Below are positions 1 to 10,136 of a stretch of DNA of 28,106 nucleotides, one piece after another. How positions within the stretch are numbered: the first letter of the stretch is position 1; each line of letters begins with the position of its first letter. The position numbers and the translations under genes were made by a program. The notes under the pieces are model-generated. The model ran no database searches. It was not told the origin of the DNA and saw nothing but the letters and a program-made list of their open reading frames with translations. The DNA is from Paramacrobiotus richtersi. Lineage: Eukaryota > Tardigrada > Eutardigrada > Parachela > Macrobiotidae. The stretch covers positions 1 through 28,106 of the forward strand of contig JAQGAU010000442.1 of the NCBI GenBank assembly GCA_034698045.1. Reading direction: 5' to 3'.

Positions 1-1183
1 ATCACTGAAAAGCGAAAGAAACTGGAGGATGCGAACAATAAGGATACGAGAGCGGAATGCTACTTTGATGAAAAGGATCTAAAGGTCCCACAACTGTCAA
101 AGTATCTGGACATTCCATTGGAACTGAAGCAACATTATCCGGTATGTCGCATTTTAAACACCTCTGGCCGACTACCGGATAGCATGATCATTAGTTTAGC
201 AAAGGGCTATCAGAAATTTTCGTACCGCGCCTCCCGAATCCTAAAGAAAGATACTAAAACGCTATGATACAGAATAAGTTTCTGATGAGCCTTGATTGTT
301 TAGTTGTGCTTCTGGGGTGGGATGAAAACCGAAAAAGCCATAGGTTACATTGAAAACCCCGTAGCCGAAAAGGGTCTGGACTGCATTCGCCTGGAATCCA
401 CCACGTTTGGCCATGTACTCGTTAACAACTTTAGGAAAGATATGGATTTAAAGAAGCTGAAAGATTTCGGCTGGAACACGTGCCATTGCCATGAACCTGA
501 ATTCTGGGGCTCTGGAACCGAAGTCGGATCGATCGATGAACACACGCTGGAAATCAAGAAAATGCCATTGTGGAAGGCCTTGTGGACACTGGGCAGCCGA
601 ATTGTAAGTTTTGTTTCCAGTTGACTATGCCTCACAATTCAGCTGACCTTTCTTGAAATCGTGAACATGATTCTGAAGTTGATTGCGTGTTTTCTTTCAG
701 TTTGCTAAGCAATTTACCGGAGATAAGGTGATCGCCGTATTTAACTCATTAGAAAACCACCGAGAAAAGGCTCCATATGGAAAGTAAGTGGCACATTGAT
801 TTTTGAATTGAAGTTGTGCAATATTTTGAAATTTGAGGCAGACCAAGTGTTGATATCGGCTTATTCTTTGCAGTACTTTTAAGAACATTGAGCTACCAGT
901 TATGCAGCAGTTCAAAGCGTCAAATAAAGCAGCTCTGTCGGAACTAGTTGTGCACATTGTTAACGAGGAGAGCGTGGAAGCGGCCACACCGGCACCCAAC
1001 AACAGCTGCGAACAGAAGGATCCGGTACGAGCGAAGTCGTCGGAAGCACCCCACGTGTACACGTCATGCGAGGATCCCAAGCTGAAAGAGGGACTGAAGA
1101 AAATCATGGATGGTCTGCAAATCAAGGACGAGAAAAAGCTTAAATGCATCTACACAGATATTTCAAAACCGGCAAAGCATTGA
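1..1183 (+). CDS. 3' part of an unrecognised four-exon gene
   Basis: The gene is cut by the left edge. I read four exons: 1-141, 304-603, 701-783 and 874-1183. The intervening introns are 162, 97 and 90 bp, begin GTATGT, GTAAGT and GTAAGT, and end in AG. Phases agree (0, 0, 2) and the joined frame stays open for 277 residues to the TAA at 1183. The product is lysine- and glutamate-rich and has no signal peptide or membrane segment in the visible part. The middle exon holds a Cys/His-containing stretch (WNTCHCHEPEFWGSG) and the last exon ends in a highly charged helix-like tail (DPKLKEGLKKIMDGLQIKDE). I do not recognise the family. Consistent splice phases make the gene model solid; the function is unknown. 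A possible poly(A) signal ATTAAA lies at 1391-1396. Confidence 0.7.
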
Positions 1184-2028
1184 TTGGTATTGTTAAACCG
1201 AACCCTGATTTGACCGGGTTGCAACTGCAGTTCTCATTTCTGCACTTTCATTTGCAGCTCTACGAGCCTATATCTGAGACATCCAGATCTGATCTACTTG
1301 CGTTGATATGTCTACGATCGGGTTCGGTGTTACTATGATTTTAATAGAAACAGCCAGAAATGATCACTTGTTCTGTCAGTCAGCTGATTCATTAAAGAAA
1401 AACTCAACAATTCAAAAGTAAAGTAAGTTCTGATCGAGACTGTGCAGCTTTTACATGAGAAGAGGTAGTTCGTCATAATTTGCCATAATCCGTTTTTCGA
1501 CCGCCTTACCGCGCAAACTTTCCAGACTTCATCGCTAAAAGAAGCAAACTTGCGAGCGATTAGCTTTCCCTCCTCGATAAAACTCTAATCGGGACTGCTG
1601 GCTGTCTTGCATCTTTGGGTCGTAATTATTCAGGTTGCCACCTAGCTAGCTTTTGCTTTTCTCAAGACAGCCGAATACTAGTACATGACTTATCTCTTAT
1701 CATCTCGGTTGGCTTCGCGTATAGTTAAATAATGGTACAAAGCATCTGCGCGAACCCTCGGTATCCTGGTTGTTTCCTTTCTTACCGGTCGCTTGTTGGC
1801 GGGGCTGTATGTATGTTGTCGGAAGATACGCTGAGGTTTCTGTGCTCTGATGACCCGTGCGGTCGTTATACAGTGTCGATATTATATCGTTACCGGCTGC
1901 GCAACCAGTACTAATGGCCCATCAGACCGTAACTAACCTTAACACCGCTGCAATATAAAGTCAATAACAAATGCACGTTATGCATGTGTTTCCTTTAATT
2001 GCTAAAGCAGTAAATTGCCAGCTCATAC
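1184..2028. other. Intergenic region without a recognisable gene
   Basis: This stretch holds the probable 3' untranslated region of the first gene. Only short open frames occur (up to 64 codons), with no recognisable domain. I see no repeat, RNA gene or transposon end. Confidence 0.5.
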
Positions 2029-2478
2029 TCATGTTGTACGTTTAAAATCGTCGATGCATGGTGCGTTCTCGCGTTTTACAACAACCATGGAAATATGCAC
2101 ATATAAATCAGTCGGTTGTCGCGCGATATACCGTAGATCTCGTAGTAGTAGATGTGCATAGTATTCTTCGCATCTGATCGATCGGCGACTAGACATTAGT
2201 CGTTCAAGATTGCGTATGTGATGCTGAATGCCGCATGCTGAACCTGTAGCACTGTAAACAGGTCCTTCCACAACAAAATTATAACTAAACGTGGTGCCCG
2301 CATGGTACGTTAGTAACATCACATACTGTGTGCGACCTGCAGGCCAAATAAATTTATAAGTACAGTGCATATACTGTACGTCGTGCTGTAAAGCGGCAAT
2401 ACCCTTCTTTAAGCTGTCAGAGTTCTTTCCAGTTCTTTTTTTTGCTGGGTAGCGCCGGTTGCAGTAAAGAAAAAGCAT
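2029..2478 (-). CDS. Doubtful minus-strand open frame, 149 codons
   Basis: A minus-strand frame stays open for 149 codons, and ATTAAA occurs shortly downstream of its stop on the same strand. An acceptor-like CTGCAG precedes the stretch beginning RTQYVMLLTYHAG, so the real coding part, if any, may be a single terminal exon. No family is recognised, and its 5' end crosses the leader region of the plus-strand gene at 2511. It could equally be a chance open frame or the promoter region of that gene. Confidence 0.2.
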   Translation of the reverse strand: MLFLYCNRRYPAKKRTGKNSDSLKKGIAALQHDVQYMHCTYKFIWPAGRTQYVMLLTYHAGTTFSYNFVVEGPVYSATGSACGIQHHIRNLERLMSSRRSIRCEEYYAHLLLRDLRYIARQPTDLYVHISMVVVKRENAPCIDDFKRTT

Positions 2479-2510
2479 GTTTTTCTACAGCTTTCTTCAA
2501 GAATCTTAAA

Positions 2511-4180
2511 ATGTCTGATCCTGTGGGGCTTCAGTCTGTTGATTTCTTGCCACAAGCGATTTCCAACCAGGGCCCGGCTAACCGTCCCGAATATGAATCC
2601 TTTTCTGTTCTCGTCGAGCGAGCCAATCACTTCCTTCGAGGAAATCCCCAGTTCACTGTCAACACCTGTGAAAGTGTGGAATTCCGCGTAGGAAATCAAG
2701 GATATAACATCGACACTGTTAGTCCCATTTATACGGCTTATGGTACGAGTTCAGAATTACGAAGCATGTTGCTTTTCAGCGCGTGCTTATATTGCAAGTT
2801 TGTCAACCAATTCAATTTGTAGGCGAAGCACAAACTCGCTACATCAGAGGCTTACGCCTATGGACGCGAACGAAAAGCGGTACCAGTCACGGTCACGCTC
2901 AGATTGGATATTTCAACTTTCTTCCGCGGTTTGAAGGGCAGAGCTGTATTGAGCCGAATCTCGATGTCATAGTGGGCAGGATCAATCATCAGTTTTTGAA
3001 TTCTCCGGTCACTGGGCATATTATCACAGTGGAGACACAGCCAGTCAAGTGGGGCTCCAGAGGTAAAGTTAATTATTGATATGCCATTTTAGTAGAACGA
3101 ATAATCCCATGTGGTTCGCTAATGTCATCGTGTAGGCCGGCCCAGCCGGCCGTGTGCTAAAGAATTTATTTTCTGACCTGGCAAAGCGAAGAATGCAGCG
3201 CCCAGTGTATACCAGCTAGCAGCTTCTGCAAAAAACTGCAGATGGATGTACCAGCAGAGATTCACCGTCAAACTATAGTGTAGTTTGAACAGACGCAGTG
3301 GAAAAAATGACCGGGATGGACTCTCCCATACCCCTTAGTGATTTGGATTCTAAACTCATTTTTTACTGTTAATCCCTATGCTTACGTAAGACGATGTGGG
3401 GCTTTTCTTGCACGAGGTTAAGAATGTTACAAGTTCGCTTGCTGAGCAACTGATTCGTGGCTAACAGTAATTCGTCCCATTTTTTATAAGGCCGTTTTTG
3501 TGTCACATTGCAGTAATCATGTTTGCACCAATCTAAAGGCGAGAGTTGAACCTCCTTCATTTGTTAAAAAAACCAATTGAAATGAATCAAATGATACATT
3601 TGCGGTTCTGCGGAGACGGGTATATGTTACTCGCTCAAATGCCGACGGCCGTCTCCTTGAAGAAACGGCAGCCGGGCGCACTTGGCGGATGACATACCTT
3701 AGTACAGTACAGCAGACACGTATTAAGAGAAAAGGACCAGAGTAACTGCTGAACCAAACTATTGTATCCTTTTTGCAACCATTTTTTATGATCACCATGA
3801 TTACTGCAGGTCTGGACCCGGATCGGACAATCTGGACCGAACGCGGCAGCGCAAGCACATACTTCGTTAATGTTATCCGGATCTTTTACGTCCAGGGCCC
3901 GGCGAATCATGGCCAGATTGGACTGCAGGACTTCTTGCCGGCTGTCCAAAACAGCGGAGGCTGGTCCAACAGTCCAATTGTGGAGACATTCCCAACCGTG
4001 ATGAACCGCGCTCGCGAATGGCTGCTGTCGCTGCCGCCTAACTGTCGTCCGGTAAATGTTCAAACGGTCATGTTCCGATGGAGCTTCAACGAGGTCTTGA
4101 ATACCAGGAATATGGTATACCATGAGGACAAAAAGGACCTGCAATATCTAAGGTATAAAAAGGTACCTTATTGTCTCTAG
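2511..4180 (+). CDS. Three-repeat protein of unknown function, three exons
   Basis: Exons are 2511-2742, 2823-3062 and 3810-4180, joined by two phase-1 introns of 80 and 747 bp, giving 280 residues. Each exon carries one copy of a domain of about 65-75 residues. The shared pattern is a hydrophobic strand (GLRLWTRT in copy 2, VIRIFYVQ in copy 3), then IGYFNFLPR or IGLQDFLPA, then a helix such as VMNRAREWLLSLP or VERANHFLRGNP, then a strand such as VNVQTVMFRW. Copy 1 begins directly at VGLQSVDFLP and lacks the first strand, so an upstream exon after the acceptor-like TTTCTACAG at 2482-2490 is possible and the ATG at 2511 may be internal. There is no signal peptide or membrane segment and almost no cysteine. 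I do not recognise the domain. Exon 2 could instead read through into a stop five codons past its donor. Confidence 0.6.
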
Positions 4181-5177
4181 TTAAGACATAAGCTAAATGT
4201 CCGAAAGAATGAAATCAGTACAGTATACCTTTTAAAATGTCATAGAATAGTGCATGCGCCTTTCGATTGTTATACTATATTTCAGGATTTTAAGAGTTAT
4301 ACTATAAGCAATGGTTTAGAATAGTCTGACTTTGGGCAATGCCGCAATGGTTGAAGGTCTATTACAATATTTTAGATCGTTTTACATTTTAAGAAGTGAG
4401 ATCATCGTAAAGTACAAGAATTCCGGAAAACTGTTGTAAGCTGTTAAAGTCTTGAAACGTTAACATTGTTTGGTACATCAACGAATGTATATTGTTGTTG
4501 TTGCTGACTTTAATGGCGACAAAATTAGTCACACAGATCTCAACATAAGGTGGCGCATTGAGAACAGTCAGAGAAATTCAGTAATAGTGTTTCATAGTAG
4601 CACATGCAGGTATCCAGAGCGAAATGATTCCGTCACTGTTATTCTCACACACAAGTCACGTTCACAGCTGGTATGTGGGAACCAGTGCTTGCGCGATATA
4701 AAAGCCCAGAAAATGTATAAACATAACGTGATCAGGTATTAGACAATTAATTACTGCTCGTAAACTCCACGTTGTGTTGTGTTCCAGAATCCAGGTAAAT
4801 GTCCATAACACGTAAGAAGCATGATGTATCGTAGGTGTATTGTATTGTGCAATTAATGGCTTCATTTCGTTCGGAATTGATGATTTTCTTAGAACTTACG
4901 TACGATCCTGCTGAGTTCGTGTGGTCCGATAGTTAGTCGTTCGCAAATTAGCTTATTTCACTGGTTTTTGATGGGATTGATGGGACAGATGGGTCATTTG
5001 TCCGAAAGTAATAATGTGGTGTATATCCATACAGTCGTCCAATCCACTAATTAAGTACCAGATTAAGCACCATGTGAAAGTACCATGAACAGTGAGTGGT
5101 TGCGGTTGGAATTAGTGCGCATCCCGTATGGCAGTGCTTTGGGTTAGTTACATCAAGTCGGTCAAGGTGAAGTTTTT
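4181..5177. other. Intergenic region, no gene seen
   Basis: AT-rich sequence after the three-repeat gene. The open frames here (up to 90 codons) have no recognisable content and no supporting splice or homology signal. I looked for the missing C-terminal half of the TM9SF-like pseudogene here and found no trace on either strand. Confidence 0.5.
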
Positions 5178-5474
5178 GTCCGGTTAGCTGCGGCACAAGC
5201 GCTGTCCGGTTGGTTGTGGCATAGGTGTTGTCCAGTAGGGTACGGCACAAGTATTGTCCGGTTGGATACGGCACAGGTGTTGTCCAGTTGGATACGGCAC
5301 AAGTATTGTTGTCTGGTTGGATACGGCACAAGTATTGTTGTCTGGTTGGTTACGGCACATGCGTTGTCCAGTTGTGTACGGCACAAGTATTGTTGCAAGT
5401 ATTGTTGTCCAGTTCTGTACGGCACAAGTATTGTTGCAAGTATTGTTGTCCGGTTGGGTACGGCACAGGTTTTT
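5178..5474. repeat. Minisatellite, ten units based on 26 bp
   Basis: Ten imperfect direct copies begin with GTCCGGTTGG or GTCCAGTTGG and contain TACGGCACAAGTATT. Unit lengths are 26, 26, 26, 26, 29, 29, 26, 41 and 41 bp plus a final partial unit. The length variants come from extra GTT and from a 15-bp duplication of GTTGCAAGTATTGTT. Because 26 is not a multiple of three and the repeat has few stops, several frames on both strands are open; these are artefacts, not genes. Confidence 0.9.
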
Positions 5475-5635
5475 ACGTATAGACAGCAAAATGCACGTCT
5501 GCATAGTACCGACTACACGGAGTTCACTATCGGGCATGAGAATGCTATGCTAAATGGGTGGTAAAATGCTCAGATGATAGGAGCCAAATTTATGCGACCG
5601 TTCTCAACGCGCGCTGAAGTGAAACTGAAGTTCAC

Positions 5636-8085
5636 CATAAAATCCTCCCATTAACCCGGAAAACACGTACAGCAGAATGGATACCTGCATCAGAGCGCCG
5701 CGTGATCCGGGCGATAACATTCCCAACATGGCCAAAACTGTAAAGCAGCAAAATCAGAAATCGAGCAGATAACATAAGAGAAAATGGTGTACGAACAGAT
5801 TGTGACGAATGTCATGCATAAAAACTGGACTCTGGTGGCAATGAAGGTGGCGAAATACTTGGAATAGGGAGGCGGACGGAAGACGTCTCCATGCACGAGC
5901 TTTCATTCGGTTTCTTTTATAGCTTCGTCCTGTTTATGAAGTACACGATGATAAAAGAGATGGAACACAATTCTGTGCTGACAACGAGGAAAGTAAGTCA
6001 TAAAGCTATACGACACTAAGACAATTTCACATAATAAAACCCATTTTTACAGCAACAGCGTTAAGAAAATGTTCCCTTTATTTACAGAAAGTGGAGTCAG
6101 TCTTTTACACCTGACAAATAACAAGCCGCAGAAAAACACAAATACGGCATATGCATGCAGTTATTTGTATTCAAATTCACCGAACAAATAGAGCTAATCA
6201 AACGACGGTGAAACGATAAATCATCAGAAAATTAATGCGGCAATGCAAATCGTAGTCTTTTGACACTTACAGATTCCGTATCATCACAATTGTAATTGGC
6301 AATCTCCCGGCGCAGTGTCCGTACGATAATCATGGAGAGAATGCCCGCCAGGAATAGCACCACCACTAACGAGTTAACGATGCTAAACCAATGGATCTGC
6401 ACATCACGATGCTTGAGAAACATATCCCAACGGACGCCCACTTCACATCGCTCAGCTGCCATTCAACTAAGTACAAGAAGATCACTTTGGTGTCGCAACC
6501 AAAGCTTAAACATCATAACCAACAAAAATACTAACGGCTGAAAACTTCACCTGAAACGAAATAAATTACCGGCCAAAAAGATAAAATAAAATAAGAAATT
6601 TTTTAAACCAGAAAGAGTGTTTAATGCTTCAAAACTGATCATTTCATGAAGCAATCACTCACCGTTTTCATTAACCGGCAATCAATCCTTGACTTCCGGT
6701 GCGTTATTACATATACCGTTCTTGACATCAACGAAAGAGTAATCGCCCCACGAGATACTGTGCGCTTCCACTTCACACCCCAGTGACCCCACAACCCGAC
6801 GAGCTTCCACATTGTCGTGACTCGTCGACTTTATGGTATTTCAGCAGCGGACGCAAGTGATTATTCAGATACACCTTCCCATCTTTTCCCACTTCACCTA
6901 ACCGATACCCGGCTTCATACTGGGGTTCCGCATTGTCCACCATTAGAAACTTCATGGAGCACGGTAGATTGTTCACCAACCTGGAAATAACGCTCGGAAA
7001 TAAAACGGGATTTCTGAAAAAAACCGCCCGGTTTTGTGAAGAAATGATTTCGTTCAACTGTGAATATGGAAACTGAAAGCTGTCTAATCAGAAAATTTTG
7101 TCGTCATTTTGTTTCGTAAAAAAAATCAAAAATTAAAAAAATGTCCGAATTTTCGAAAAAAAATAACCAGACATACAAATGTACAAAATAGTCCTCACGG
7201 ATCCGCTCGGCCACGTTCTTCCCATCATCAGTGGTCAGCACAAGACTAATGGGCTTGTCTTTATCGAGCTTTTCATCCCGACACAATAGTTTGCACTGCT
7301 CAGGTTGACCCATTTTGATATGGTACATCGTGTTCACCAAACGATCTCCGTGGAGTGTTTCACCTGTAAACAACACCAATCCGTACAACTTTTCCGTAAA
7401 GACGTGAAGTCACCGAAATGCACTGACTGATTCTCATAAATGACGGAAGTCGCTCTCAAAGAACACCAAAAATCACCATCGCAAAGTTTGACATTAAATT
7501 TTAGGAAATAGTCATAAAAGATAAAAGTACGCTAAGCCATAAGTGTCTAAATGTGAATTTCGCATTACCGAACTGAAAAGACTCAAACAAATCCTGGCAG
7601 ATATGAAAGAAACGCAACTGATATGATTCGCCCTGTGAAATGTCTTTTCGATATACTACAGCATATGCTGACGGAAATATCTTTCACAGTAATTTTAATT
7701 TGGATTTTCTACATGGAAGTTTTCATTTTCGCACTTACCAAAATTTTCGGTGCTATACACAATTTCGAATTGGCAGGTAGTAGTAATCATAAGGCAGCTG
7801 GGTGATTTCACTAGTTGACATTTTGACAGCAGCCTGCAAATCCAAAAACGATGAAGATAACTGCCACGACCCAAGCACAACAAGATATGCTACGCAAAGT
7901 ACTACCAAAGCAGCGATGGAATACGGCACTCACCCTGACTTCCACTTTATGATTCTGATAATATTCCACCGGTGCCACTCCAGGCACAGCGAATCCCGGC
8001 CCTGAACGGAACACGACAATAATACAACAAGAATGAGAATCTTGTCCATATGCTCCAGCAGAAACCCTCCACTTCGTCTGTCCAT
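5636..8085 (-). pseudogene. TM9SF4-like nonaspanin pseudogene, C-terminal half missing
   Basis: TM9SF proteins are nine-span Golgi/endosomal membrane proteins. In order on the minus strand I recognise: a signal peptide (MDKILILVVLLSCS, near 8050); FAVPGVAPVEYYQN; LPYDYYYLP; GETLHGDRLVNT and RIREDYFVHL; GYRLGEVG and VYLNNHL; the first transmembrane block DVQIHWFSIVNSLVVV with GILSMIIVRTLRREIANYN; KLVHGDVFRPP; then MLGMLSP and LMGGFYG. The last fits TM9SF4 up to its third membrane segment. Splice sites remain readable, including a 59-bp intron between TFVTI and LAMLGM. Lesions: frame changes near 8003, 7770, 6820 and 6430, an in-frame TGA at 6684-6682, and TGA at 5905-5903 where the family has Trp before KLVHGD. 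The remaining six or so membrane segments are absent from the window. A dead, truncated copy. Confidence 0.88.
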
Positions 8086-8767
8086 GGTTGCCACAAGTTT
8101 CACGAGAACTGTGGTAATCTCGCAGTTATTTGAGGTTCCTTAATCGTGGTCCAGTATGAATTCCCTGGATTTGTGGAATATAAATCGCCACCACGATCCG
8201 TAGTGTGTATCCCCCACAGAAACCAGAATCCGTCTGGTGTGGGTAGAAGTAAAACTGACAGATCAACGATGGTTATAATAATGTTAACTGTTATATTTTC
8301 ATTACTAGCCGTTCCTCCAGTGCTGTGCTGGTGTAAAACACTGGTGTGCAGTTACACTGCAGTACCCGTGCGGGACAACGTTCTGCAGTGACGTAGTCCT
8401 GCAATGAGCATGCGCAGTCAGCCGCCCGGAAGTGGCGGCAACCATATGCGGTGCGCGACAAACGCCCGAAAGCTGGATGCCACCGACACCTACTACGAAA
8501 AAGTCGTTGCAAATAGGTCTAGCTGACTCGTATTTTCATCGACTGCTAAACTCGACACACAGTCCTGCATCCCTGTTAACATCATCCTTTGCGCCCAGTA
8601 GGCTACGTAACGGTCACAGTCTTTTATACTGTGGCCATGTTAAACAGGCAAAAGCACTGCCACTCTCATAAAGTCGAACAAACTGCTTAGCAAGATGAAT
8701 TCATAAATTTCTTCGTCTTTTGACTCTTTTGATTCTTGTTTGTTGGTGATATTTGTAAAAACTTGCC
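8086..8767. other. Region between the nonaspanin pseudogene and the transposase
   Basis: No gene is recognised. The right part should contain the 5' flank and left end of the Harbinger-type element. GC-rich sequence around 8405-8430, including GCATGCGCAGT, is of a kind often seen near DNA-transposon ends, but I could not pair it with a matching inverted copy on the right side. Confidence 0.35.
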
Positions 8768-9984
8768 ATGCATTTCTCATTGCGAAAAAACTTTCTCCGC
8801 CTTAAACGACGACAGCAGAAGCGCCGAATGTTTAACACACTCGATCTGATGTTTATCGGAGTGCTTCTACTGACCGAAGCAGACAGGAAACTGGAAAAAT
8901 ATTTTGTCCGCCATCATATCGGCTTAGAGGTAATGCCTCGTGAAAAATTTCAATTGTTCTTCCGACTCCGCTCCTATGCTGACTTTTGCCGATTACTTTC
9001 AGCTCTCGATCTACCGGAGAAAATAACCTGCCTTAATGGTACATCGGTCACTGCGGAATTTGCCATAGCGGTACTGTTGCGTCGTTTGGCATTTCTTAAT
9101 CGCTGGGTCGACACAATGGATCTCCTGGGAAGAGAACGAACACAGTTATCTCGTATATTCAACACTACCATTGACATGATCTACGACAAAAAAGGAGTAC
9201 TCCTCGAATCCATGGGGTGGATTTCACGAGAGCGTATCGAGTTATACTCTCAAGCGGTATTCCGCGTTAGTAAAGGCCGATACGGTAAGTTCCTTTTCGT
9301 TTTATGTCACTAACGTCAGTGCTTGTATAGAGACTATGCTGGACTGAACCTTAATTTTTAACGATTGTAGAGCACTGCTGGGGCTTCATTGATGGGACTG
9401 CTAGAGCCATCTGTAAGCCGAAGATTTACCAGGAGGAATATTATTCAGGACATTGTGGATACCACGTAATGAAGTTCCAGTCGGTGGTTTCACCCGATGG
9501 CTTGATACTAAATATGTACGGACCTGTCGAAGGCGGAAGACATGATGCTTATATGCTGCTGAAAAGTCAACTGCGGACTCGTATAAAGAGGAAGTGCCTC
9601 GAGTGGGGAAACCCCGATTGCTGCTTGTATGCAGACAAGGGATACACAATATCCCCCGAAATTCAAACACAATATAAGGGGATCAACCTTACGCCAGAGG
9701 AAGTGCAATTTAACGTGGATATGGCTATATGCCGAGTAGCTGTCGAGACTGGATTCTTAAAAATCGCGCGAACTTTCGCGTACGGAAATTATTCCCGGAA
9801 TCAGCAAATGTTGTGGCAGCAAACTGCTAAGATCTATCTGATATCGGCGCTTTTCACAAACTGCTTGACGTGTTTGTATGGCTGTAAATTAATTGGCAAA
9901 AGATTCAAAGTGGAATCTCCCACGTTAGAGGATTACCTCGCCCCACCTGGGTTTGACTTTACGATCAAGCGTAATCGCCCTTAA
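8768..9984 (+). CDS. Harbinger-type DDE transposase, two exons
   Basis: Exons 8768-9284 and 9371-9984 join across an 86-bp GT-AG intron to give 376 residues, normal for Harbinger transposases. The DDE_Tnp_4 fold signature is clear: FIDGTARAI with D180; YYSGHCGYHVMKFQSV; GPVEGGRHDAYML; LYADKGY with D261; and the third acidic residue in AVETGFLK, E298. All three catalytic acids are present and the frame is unbroken, so the enzyme could be active. The N-terminal 170 residues hold a basic start (FLRLKRRQQKRR) and a helical region like the helix-turn-helix part preceding the catalytic core in this family. The family cuts and pastes DNA, usually at 3-bp TWA targets. An AATAAA signal follows at 10057-10062. 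Confidence 0.9.
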
Positions 9985-10056
9985 ATGTTATTGTTAGTAC
10001 GATGGGATTCTTGTGTCTGTTTGTTCTTCTGCCAACTTTACGCGGTTAAGTTACTT

Positions 10057-10083
10057 AATAAATATCAACATAGTGGTTTTTAT
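10057..10083. promoter_or_regulatory. Facing poly(A) signals of the two transposon genes
   Basis: AATAAA on the plus strand at 10057-10062 serves the transposase, about 73 nt after its stop. AATAAA on the minus strand at 10083-10078 serves the accessory gene, about 54 nt after its stop. The two hexamers are 15 bp apart, so the two mRNA tails would overlap as antisense. Confidence 0.7.
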
Positions 10084-10136
10084 TGAAGAAACTGCTTCAT
10101 ATAGGAATTAAGGACTACCAGAACTAATCAATCAGG

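Noticed and set aside
697-1149. 150-codon minus-strand frame
   Set aside because: It runs antisense across exons 3 and 4 and the intron between them of the first gene.
3635-4144. 169-codon minus-strand frame
   Set aside because: It is antisense to exon 3 of the three-repeat gene, whose plus-strand frame shows the domain repeat and consistent splice phase.
5178-5474. Possible CRISPR-like array
   Set aside because: The units abut without unique spacers and the window is clearly eukaryotic.
5162-5564. Six overlapping open frames on both strands with repeated CRTQLDNT- or GYGTSIV-like peptides
   Set aside because: They are translations of the minisatellite. The 26-bp unit shifts frame at each copy and simply lacks stops.
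8300-8430. Left terminal inverted repeat of the Harbinger element (GGTGTAA / TTACACC similarity with 11905-11920)
   Set aside because: Only seven bases pair without gaps and the same short motif also occurs in direct orientation, so the match is not better than chance.
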